Part shown: piece after piece, positions 1 to 5,037 of the stretch
Layout of the letters: every line of letters starts with the position of its first letter
Position numbering within the stretch: position 1 is the first letter of the stretch
NCBI GenBank assembly: GCA_013812985.1
Contig: JACCSN010000477.1
Location: 1 to 5,340, forward strand
From: Hyphomicrobiales bacterium
GTDB lineage: Bacteria; Pseudomonadota; Alphaproteobacteria; Rhizobiales; Afifellaceae
DNA length: 5,340 nucleotides
Direction of reading: 5' to 3'
Translations under genes and position numbers: made by a program
The notes under the pieces: generated by a model
Told to the model about the DNA's origin: nothing
Seen by the model: only the letters and a program-made list of their open reading frames with translations
The model's database searches: none

Positions 1-1
1 C

Positions 2-88
2 GGCGAGCCGGTGCGGCACCCGCAGGTGCGCGCACTCTTCGGCAGCTTCGAGAAGGGCTATTATCGCAGCCGCGAGACCCCCAACTGA
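2..88 (+). CDS. C-terminal end of an unrecognised protein (5' end outside window)
   Basis: An open frame runs from the left edge to a TGA at 86-88 and gives 28 residues, including LFGSFEKGYYRSRETPN at the C-terminus. Nearly every codon ends in G or C, as in the certain genes of this window, so I read it as the true end of a plus-strand gene. The tail is hydrophilic and basic/aromatic, with no membrane segment or recognisable motif. I cannot assign a family from this fragment. It converges on the ialB-family gene, with 52 bases between the two stop codons. Confidence 0.6.
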   Translation, partial: GEPVRHPQVRALFGSFEKGYYRSRETPN

Positions 89-101
89 GGAGGACGCCGC
101 T

Positions 102-132
102 GCGCCCTCCCTTCGCTAAATAAGGGAAGCGC
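102..132. terminator. Possible bidirectional terminator hairpin between convergent genes
   Basis: TCCCTT (108-113) pairs with AAGGGA (122-127) around an eight-base loop. An outer GCGC/GCGC pair (102-105 with 129-132) extends the stem across a small internal loop (CC opposite A). It sits in the short gap between two converging stop codons, where a shared terminator is expected. No T run follows on either strand, so this is not a textbook intrinsic terminator. Confidence 0.35.
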
Positions 133-140
133 GAGATCGG

Positions 141-824
141 CTACTGCGTCGTGGTCGTCTGTTGCTGGGCGTTAAGGAGTTGCTGCCGGGCGGCGTCGGC
201 CTTGCGCTTCAGCTCGTCCTCCAGCTTCTGCTGGCGCGCCTGAGCTTCGGCCGGATTGAGGCCGGGGCCATCATAGGACGCGGTGAAGCCCGAGAGGCTG
301 ATGTCGAAGGCGACCGGCTTGCCCTGCGGATTGAGCATGGTCACGATCAGGTTGTTGCCCTTCTTGAGGCCGGCGACGAAATCGGCCTTGATCTCGCCAA
401 GCGCCAAACACTCGCCGGGCGTGCAAACAACGAACTTGACCCCGGTCGACTGGTTCTCGTCGATCTTCACCTGGACGCCGGGCTGGATCAGAGCGACCGG
501 CGGGACGGCGATCTGGATCAGCTTCTTGTCGCCGCGCTCGATGATCATGAATTGCGCCAGAGCCTGGCCCGTCGCGGCGACACGACGGCGGCTGATGTGG
601 CACTCTTGCTGTTCCTTGACGGTGCCGCAGACCTTTTCCCATTCCGGCTGAGGCACGCCCGGATTGGGCTGAGCAGGCGCCGCGGCAGCCGCCGCCGGCT
701 GGGCGGCGGGAGCCGGCGCGTCCTGAGCCTCAGCGGTCGTCGCGGCAATGGACAATATCGCGGCCACGAGCACCTTCGTGGTCCAGAACCCGGCCGGGCT
801 CGACGGCTTGCGCGTCAAAAACAT
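141..824 (-). CDS. Invasion-associated locus B (IalB) family periplasmic protein
   Basis: The 227-residue protein begins with a Sec signal peptide: basic residues, then a hydrophobic core (about 18-30) and a likely cut after AEA at 31-33. An Ala/Pro/Gln-rich linker follows (about 34-60). The IalB-like domain (about 62-185) has W62 and two cysteine pairs, C66/C75 and C134/C139 (CTPGEC), the spacing typical of the family and probably disulfide-bonded in the periplasm. The C-terminus (about 192-222) is a charged, Gln-rich helix that may form a coiled coil, ending in a Gln/Thr tail. The ATG at 822-824 has a GAGGA ribosome site six bases upstream. Bartonella IalB is linked to erythrocyte invasion, but homologues are common in free-living Hyphomicrobiales and their function is unknown, so no virulence role is implied. 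It is transcribed divergently from the binding-protein gene. The family call is made by eye but is strong. Confidence 0.9.
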   Translation of the reverse strand: MFLTRKPSSPAGFWTTKVLVAAILSIAATTAEAQDAPAPAAQPAAAAAAPAQPNPGVPQPEWEKVCGTVKEQQECHISRRRVAATGQALAQFMIIERGDKKLIQIAVPPVALIQPGVQVKIDENQSTGVKFVVCTPGECLALGEIKADFVAGLKKGNNLIVTMLNPQGKPVAFDISLSGFTASYDGPGLNPAEAQARQQKLEDELKRKADAARQQLLNAQQQTTTTQ

Positions 825-874
825 GGATGATCCTCGTCATGAGCCGGCCCTCAGCTTAGGGCGGCGCGCTTCCC

Positions 875-914
875 GGGTCGCCTCTGAGCGCCAATTTTGG
901 CGACAAGGTGACCC
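875..914. repeat. Nested inverted repeats, candidate operator
   Basis: Three overlapping inverted repeats share about 40 bases. CGCCAA/TTGGCG spans 889-902 with a two-base centre. GTCGCC (877-882) pairs with GGCGAC (899-904). GGGTC (875-879) pairs with GACCC (910-914). The innermost element is a compact 14-bp dyad of the kind bound by dimeric repressors, and it lies just downstream of a TTGACG -35-like box on the minus (ialB) strand. Regulator and function are unknown, and chance dyads are common in GC-rich DNA. Confidence 0.35.
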
Positions 915-1011
915 TCTCTCCCCGTCAATAGCCGGCATTTGCGAAAGATTCCAGATTGTCGCAGAGTTCTGCTTCATTTCGCTGCAAGGATTTGCGGCCC
1001 ACCCCTTTGGC

Positions 1012-1018
1012 GGAAGGA
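1012..1018 (+). promoter_or_regulatory. Ribosome binding site deciding the GTG start of the binding-protein gene
   Basis: GGAAGGA lies ten bases upstream of the GTG at 1029-1031. The spacing is slightly long. This GTG is the in-frame start that puts a complete signal peptide at the N-terminus, which supports it over the longer TTG-initiated frame beginning at 939. Confidence 0.55.
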
Positions 1019-1028
1019 ACCCTCCAGC

Positions 1029-2873
1029 GTGACCGTAGGAATCTTCAACCCGAGCCGGCGCCGCGGCGCGCCCGGATTTGCTGTTCTCGCCGCCTTGGCC
1101 GGTTTGGTGTTTTGGAGCGGAGCTGCGCTTGCCGCGCCCGCGCACGGCGTCGCGATGCATGGCGAGCCGGCGCTGCCGGCCAATTTCGCGCATCTGCCCT
1201 ACGCCAATCCCGATGCGCCGAAGGGCGGGCGCATCACCTACGCCAATGTCGGCACGTTCGACAGCATGAACCCATTCATCGTGATGGGGACGTCCCCGCG
1301 CGGGCTCTGGGACGAGACTTATGGGCGCAATGTCTGGGAAAGCCTGCTCACCCGCAATCGCGCCGAGCCGTTCAGCCTCTACGGCCTCTTGGCCGGATCG
1401 GTCGACGTGGCGCCCGACCGGTCCTGGGTGGAATTCCAGATCAGGCCCGAGGCAAAGTTCGCCGATGGCGAGCCGGTCAAGCCGGAGGACGTGATCTTTA
1501 CCGTCGAGCTTCTCCGCGAGAGGGGACGGCCGCCGACCCGGCCCTTGCTGCGGCGAGCCGTCGAGCGGGTCGAGAAAGTCGGCGAGCGCGGCGTCCGCTT
1601 CACCTTCAACGGCGGTGGCGACCGCGAGCTGCCGATGCTGATCGGACTGATGGTCATCCTGCCGAAGCACGCCATCGATCCGGCGACCTTTGACAAGACC
1701 ACGCTGACGCCGCCGCTCGGGTCGGGGGCCTACAGGGTGGAGCAGGTCGATGCGGGGCGCAGCGTCACGCTCAAGCGCCGCGAGGATTATTGGGGCAAGG
1801 ATCTGCCGATCAAGCGCGGGTTGGACAATTACGACGAGATCCGTGTCGAATATTTCCGCGACGCCGGCAGCTATTTCGAAGCCTTCAAGAAAGGGCTGTT
1901 CGACGTGCTGCCCGAATCGGACCCGGCGCGCTGGGCGACCAAATACGATTTCCCCGCCATTCAGGAAGGCCGCGTCGCGTTGGAGACGTTCCCGACCGCG
2001 ACGCCGAAGCCTATGGTCGGATTCGTCTACAATACGAGGCGGCCGGCTTTCGCCGATCCGAAAGTGCGCGAAGCGCTGACCTATTGCCTCGACTTCGAAT
2101 GGCTGAACCGGGCTCTGTATTCAGGTCTTTACCAGCGGAGCGGCAGCTATTTCCAGGGCTCGGAGCTATCCGCCCTCGGCCAGCCGGCGGGCGAGGCGGA
2201 GCGGGCCTTGCTGGCGCCGTACGCCGCATCCGTGCGGCCCGAAGTGATGGACGGCTCCTATCGCCCGCCGGTCAGCGACGGCAGCGGCACCGACCGGGCT
2301 AACCTGCGGAAGGGCTTCGAGCTGCTGACCAGCGCCGGCTACGAGCGGCGCGGCGGGGTGCTCGTGAACGCGCAAACAGGCGAGACGCTAACGTTCGAGA
2401 TGCTGGTGCGCGACCAGGAAGAGGAGAACCTGGCGCTGGCCTATCAGCGGACCTGCGCGCTCATCGGCGCTCAAGTGAGCGTGCGTCGGGTGGAAGCGCA
2501 GCAATACGAGCTCCGGATCAAGTCCTTCGACTTCGACATGATCCGCTTCGCCTACCCGTCCTCCCTGTCGCCAGGCGGCGAGCAGCTCAACCGCTGGTCG
2601 TCGCAAGCCGCGGAGAACCAGGGCTCGTTCAATTTTTCCGGCGCGCACGACCCGGCCATCGACGCGATGATCGCCGCGCTGCTTGCGGCGACCAGCCGCG
2701 AGGATTTCGTCGCTGCCGTGCGGGCGCTCGACCGCGTGCTCATCTCCGGCTTCTACCTTGTGCCGCTCTTCCATGCGCCGGAGGATTGGTGGGCGCGCTG
2801 GACGCGGATCGAGCATCCGGCGACGCCATCGCTCTATGGGGCGGAGCCGACGAGCTGGTGGGCGGCGCCGTGA
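1029..2873 (+). CDS. YejA-like ABC transporter substrate-binding protein (family 5, peptide type)
   Basis: The 614-residue protein starts at GTG 1029. A Sec signal peptide (about 1-35, cut after GAALA) leads to the mature start APAHGVAMHGEPALP, which with NPDAPKGGRIT (60-70) and GTFDSMNPF (75-83) is typical of the YejA branch of family 5 solute-binding proteins. The family 5 signature region lies near 121-160 (SWVEFQIRPEAKFADGEPVK, then PEDVIFT). The C-terminal lobe ends with a DPAIDAMI segment and a RALDRVLISGFYLVPLF stretch typical of the group. There is no lipobox, so it should be a soluble periplasmic protein. E. coli YejA, of similar length, serves the YejABEF importer (microcin C and other peptides); rhizobial Yej systems also import peptides. 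Substrate is inferred, not shown. No yejB, yejE or yejF gene follows: the next 227 bases are non-coding and the next gene is on the other strand. It must therefore use a permease encoded elsewhere, or one upstream was lost. Confidence 0.9.
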   Translation: MTVGIFNPSRRRGAPGFAVLAALAGLVFWSGAALAAPAHGVAMHGEPALPANFAHLPYANPDAPKGGRITYANVGTFDSMNPFIVMGTSPRGLWDETYGRNVWESLLTRNRAEPFSLYGLLAGSVDVAPDRSWVEFQIRPEAKFADGEPVKPEDVIFTVELLRERGRPPTRPLLRRAVERVEKVGERGVRFTFNGGGDRELPMLIGLMVILPKHAIDPATFDKTTLTPPLGSGAYRVEQVDAGRSVTLKRREDYWGKDLPIKRGLDNYDEIRVEYFRDAGSYFEAFKKGLFDVLPESDPARWATKYDFPAIQEGRVALETFPTATPKPMVGFVYNTRRPAFADPKVREALTYCLDFEWLNRALYSGLYQRSGSYFQGSELSALGQPAGEAERALLAPYAASVRPEVMDGSYRPPVSDGSGTDRANLRKGFELLTSAGYERRGGVLVNAQTGETLTFEMLVRDQEEENLALAYQRTCALIGAQVSVRRVEAQQYELRIKSFDFDMIRFAYPSSLSPGGEQLNRWSSQAAENQGSFNFSGAHDPAIDAMIAALLAATSREDFVAAVRALDRVLISGFYLVPLFHAPEDWWARWTRIEHPATPSLYGAEPTSWWAAP

Positions 2874-3057
2874 GCAAGTGGGTCGCGCTAGGGAACCACG
2901 ATTAAACGCGCATATTACGCATGCTAAATGGTAGCGTCGGGAAGCGGCCAACTTCTCGGAGTCGTCAACCCCGCCGGTATAGTAACGACAGCCGGCCCAA
3001 TTGAGCTTAGCCTTACCCCGCCCGTATTTTCAACATTACGGCCGAAATTAAAAGCGA
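2874..3057. other. Gene-free stretch downstream of the binding-protein gene
   Basis: I see no coding frame here. Parts are clearly more AT-rich than the flanking genes, notably 2900-2930 and 3024-3053. The stretch contains a -10-like CTAAAT (2924-2929), a better TATAGT (2978-2983) and a 5-bp hairpin CCGTA/TACGG (3022-3026 with 3037-3041). It leads into the terminator at 3058-3082. It may be only a long 3' untranslated region, or it may hold a small RNA gene. Confidence 0.5.
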
Positions 3058-3082
3058 CGCCGGAGCTTCCGGCGGCCTTTTT
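2990..3082 (+). ncRNA. Candidate small RNA ending in an intrinsic terminator
   Basis: A TATAGT -10-like hexamer at 2978-2983 would start a transcript near 2990. The next strong signal is the intrinsic terminator at 3058-3082, so the product would be about 93 nt with two hairpins (CCGTA/TACGG, then the terminator stem) and an AU-rich single-stranded link between them. That is the general shape of a trans-acting bacterial sRNA. There is no good -35 at the right distance, and the same hairpins could simply end the binding-protein mRNA. I do not recognise a known alphaproteobacterial sRNA family. Confidence 0.22.
3058..3082. terminator. Bidirectional intrinsic terminator
   Basis: CGCCGGA (3058-3064) and TCCGGCG (3068-3074) form a perfect 7-bp GC-rich stem with a three-base loop. 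On the plus strand TTTTT follows at 3078-3082. On the minus strand TTTT follows after TCGC and continues into AATTT. The hairpin lies 19 bases beyond the stop of the minus-strand lipoprotein gene and about 185 bases beyond the stop of the plus-strand binding-protein gene, so it can serve both. Confidence 0.75.
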
Positions 3083-3100
3083 GCTGCGAGCAGGATCGGA

Positions 3101-3379
3101 TCAGTAGCCCGGCGGGCACTCTACCACGATCGTGCGGCCGTATTGATCGCGGGCGTAGCAATAGCCTGGCCGATCGGTGACATGGCCCACGATGGCCCCG
3201 GCCGCGCCGCCGACTGCCGCGCCGACGAGAGCGCCCTCCACGTCACCTGTCGTGGCCGCACCGACGACAGCGCCGGCCGCCGCGCCAAGCCCGGCGCCCG
3301 TTCCAACGCGGTTCTCATGCGCCGTGCATGCCGCCAATGTAAGTGCCGCCGCGCCGGCAAGCGCAATTTGTCTGAACAT
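3101..3379 (-). CDS. Small glycine-zipper outer-membrane lipoprotein
   Basis: The 92-residue protein starts at the ATG at 3377-3379, with AAGG eight bases upstream. The frame stays open back to an ATG at 3472, but only the inner start puts the signal peptide at the N-terminus. A lipoprotein signal (1-17) ends in the lipobox LAAC with the lipidated cysteine at 18. The next residue is Thr, not Asp, which favours the outer membrane. Residues 28-65 form a glycine zipper: glycines at 28, 32, 36 and 40, then 45, 49, 53, 57, 61 and 65, two helical GxxxG runs joined by TTGDVE, as in the YMGG/SlyB-like 2TM group. The C-terminus, YCYARDQYGRTIVVECPPGY, has cysteines at 74 and 88 that could form a disulfide; similar tails occur in other small rhizobial glycine-zipper proteins. 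The likely role is envelope integrity or stress, but no specific function is known. A terminator follows, and tctA lies 150 bases upstream on the same strand. Confidence 0.85.
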   Translation of the reverse strand: MFRQIALAGAAALTLAACTAHENRVGTGAGLGAAAGAVVGAATTGDVEGALVGAAVGGAAGAIVGHVTDRPGYCYARDQYGRTIVVECPPGY

Positions 3380-3399
3380 AGACCCCACCTTCTCCTTCG

Positions 3400-3468
3400 G
3401 TCCGACGGACGCCTGAGCGCGACCCTTCGCCGGAACTGGTTCCATCCTCATGTGCGCCCGAGGCGTCC
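3400..3468 (-). promoter_or_regulatory. Structured leader upstream of the glycine-zipper lipoprotein gene
   Basis: Read on the minus strand, GGACGCCT (3468-3461) pairs perfectly with AGGCGTCC (3414-3407). After one bulged C (3460) the pairing continues as GGGCGC with GCGCTC (3459-3454 with 3415-3420, one G-U pair), giving about 14 pairs. The apical part holds GGAA/TTCC (within 3432-3443). A competing small hairpin, GTCC-GTC-GGAC (3410-3400), shares four bases with the large stem and abuts the ribosome-binding region (3398-3388). No T run follows, so it is not an ordinary terminator of tctA. It could be a regulatory 5' leader, a processing or mRNA-stabilising element between tctA and the lipoprotein gene, or a chance palindrome. 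Confidence 0.4.
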
Positions 3469-3529
3469 ACATCTCACGTCACGCGATCGAACTAGGAGCC
3501 AATCATGACAGAATAGAGGTAACGAGACG

Positions 3530-5035
3530 TTAATCCTCCTCCTGGAACACCTCTTCCCGCTTCTTGCGGATGGCCGGCAAGACCGCGACGGCGAGAGCGG
3601 CCAGCGCCGCCAGGAGCAGGCCCGCCGATATGGGGCGGCTGAGGAACACGGTCGGATCGCCGCGCGAGATGATCATGGCGCGGCGCAGATGCTCTTCCAG
3701 AAGCGGGCCGAGCACGAACCCCAGGAGCAGCGGCGCCGGCTCGCAGCCGAGCTTGACGAGCACGTAGCCGAGGATGCCGAAGAAGGCGATCGCGTAGATA
3801 TGGTAGGGGTTGAGGTTGATCGAATAGGTGCCGATCGCCGCGAAGGCGATAATCGCGGGGAAGAGCACGTTGTAAGGGATCGTCAGCATCTTCACCCAGA
3901 TGCCGATCAGCGGCAGGTTCAACAGCACCAGGAGCAGGTTGCCGACCCACATGGAGACGATGATCCCCCAGAACAGCTCGGGCTCGTCGGTGATGACGTT
4001 GGGTCCCGGGGTGATCCCCTGGATAATGAAGGCGCCGACCATGAGCGCCATCACCGGATGGGCGGGCAGGCCGAGCGTCAGGAGCGGGATGAAGGAGGTC
4101 TGGGCGGCGGCGTTGTTGGCCGATTCGGGGCCGGCGACGCCCTCGATGGCGCCCTTGCCGAATGTTTCGGGGTGGCGCGAGGTGCGCTTCTCGATGGAAT
4201 AGGAGGCGAACGACGCCAGAACATGTCCGCCGCCCGGCAAGATGCCGAGGATGGAGCCGAGCGCGGTGCCGCGCAGCACCGGCGCGACGATGCGGCGGAA
4301 GTCCTCGCGGGAGAGCCACAGATTGCTCACCGTCTTGACCAGCACGGTCCGCGTCTTCTCGTCCTCCAGATTGCGCAGGATCTCGGCGACGCCGAAGATG
4401 CCGACGGCGACCGACACGAAATTGACGCCGGAATAGAGCTCGCGCACGCCGAAGGTGAAGCGCGGCGTGCCGGTGTAGATGTCCTGCCCGACCATGCCGA
4501 GCAGGAGCCCCAGCACGATCATCGCCAGCGCCTTGATCACCGAGCCGTGGGCGAGCGCGATGGAAGCGACGAGACCGAGCACGATCAGCGAAAAATACTC
4601 CGCCGGACCGAATTGCAGGGCGATGCGGGCGAGCGGCGGCGCGAAGAGCACCAGCACGAAGGTGGCGACCGTCCCGGCGAAGAACGAGCCGAGCGCCGCG
4701 GTGGCGAGCGCCGCGCCGGCCCTGCCCTGGCGCGCCATCTGATAGCCGTCGATGGCGGTGACGGCGGAAGAGGACTCGCCTGGCAGGTTGATGAGGATGG
4801 CCGTGGTCGAGCCGCCATACTGGGCGCCGTAATAGATGCCGGCCAGCATGATGAGCGCCGTCACCGGCTCGAAGTTGAAGGTGATCGGCAGGAGCAAGGC
4901 GATGGTGGCGGTGGGCCCGATGCCGGGCAGCACGCCCACCAGCGTGCCGAGCAGCACCCCGACGAAGCAATAGAGGATGTTTACGGGCGAGAGCGCCGTG
5001 GCAAAGCCCAGCTGAAGGTTGGCGATGAGGTCCAT
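3530..5035 (-). CDS. tctA: TctA-type large membrane subunit of a tripartite tricarboxylate transporter
   Basis: The protein has 501 residues from the ATG at 5035, the usual TctA length, and is hydrophobic throughout with about 11-12 likely membrane segments. It shows the two-fold repeat of the family: GTLVGVLPGIGP (30-41) in the first half and GSILGILPGGGH (260-271) in the second. The conserved blocks YYGAQYGGSTTAILINLPGE (68-87), GKGAIEGVAGPESANNAAA (293-311) and GITPGP (340-345) are present. The tail is charged (KKREEVFQEED) and should be cytoplasmic. With TctB it forms the inner-membrane part of a secondary importer that takes a carboxylate or similar solute from a periplasmic TctC-type receptor; the substrate cannot be read from the sequence. 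At 322-330 it has GLPAHPVMA where many TctA proteins have GIPGSGTTA. Three consecutive ATGs (5041, 5038, 5035) overlap the tctB stop. The third gives the family-like N-terminus MDLIANLQLGF and a nine-base ribosome-site spacing; the second is equally possible. Confidence 0.93.
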   Translation of the reverse strand: MDLIANLQLGFATALSPVNILYCFVGVLLGTLVGVLPGIGPTATIALLLPITFNFEPVTALIMLAGIYYGAQYGGSTTAILINLPGESSSAVTAIDGYQMARQGRAGAALATAALGSFFAGTVATFVLVLFAPPLARIALQFGPAEYFSLIVLGLVASIALAHGSVIKALAMIVLGLLLGMVGQDIYTGTPRFTFGVRELYSGVNFVSVAVGIFGVAEILRNLEDEKTRTVLVKTVSNLWLSREDFRRIVAPVLRGTALGSILGILPGGGHVLASFASYSIEKRTSRHPETFGKGAIEGVAGPESANNAAAQTSFIPLLTLGLPAHPVMALMVGAFIIQGITPGPNVITDEPELFWGIIVSMWVGNLLLVLLNLPLIGIWVKMLTIPYNVLFPAIIAFAAIGTYSINLNPYHIYAIAFFGILGYVLVKLGCEPAPLLLGFVLGPLLEEHLRRAMIISRGDPTVFLSRPISAGLLLAALAALAVAVLPAIRKKREEVFQEED

Positions 5036-5037
5036 CA

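Larger units (their letters stand above)
825..1028. promoter_or_regulatory. Divergent intergenic region with promoters for ialB-family and binding-protein genes
   Basis: These 204 bases separate two divergently transcribed genes and must hold both promoters unless one is transcribed from further away. The minus strand has a good -35-like TTGACG (928-923), but I find no convincing -10 at 16-18 bases; CAAAAT (899-894) is too far, at 23. The plus strand has only weak candidates, for example TTGCGA (939-944). GAGGA (835-831, minus) is the ialB ribosome site. Overlapping inverted repeats fill 875-914 and are listed separately. No coding potential is apparent. Confidence 0.5.

Noticed and set aside
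89..93. GGAGG right after the stop of the first gene as a ribosome site for another gene
   Set aside because: No start codon with an open frame follows at suitable distance, and the next gene is on the opposite strand.
162..830. 222-codon plus-strand frame opposite the ialB-family gene
   Set aside because: The product is Leu/Arg/Gly-rich low complexity and mirrors the real gene, which has a signal peptide, conserved cysteines and a ribosome site.
939..1028. Upstream extension of the binding protein from a TTG at 939
   Set aside because: It would place 30 residues before a complete signal peptide and has no good ribosome site. The GTG at 1029 explains the N-terminus better.
837..1670. 277-codon minus-strand frame across the start of the binding-protein gene
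   Set aside because: It is antisense to a well-supported coding region and has no signal peptide, motif or ribosome site. Its length fits chance in high-GC DNA.
3432..3443. GGAAC elements as EcfG general stress sigma factor promoters (also at 2892-2896 and 1016-1020)
   Set aside because: None has the expected CGTT about 16-17 bases downstream. The 3432-3443 copy is better explained as the apical part of the leader hairpin.
3380..3472. Upstream start of the glycine-zipper lipoprotein at 3472
   Set aside because: A 31-residue polar extension before the lipoprotein signal would be incompatible with normal lipobox processing. The start at 3379 has a well-spaced ribosome site.
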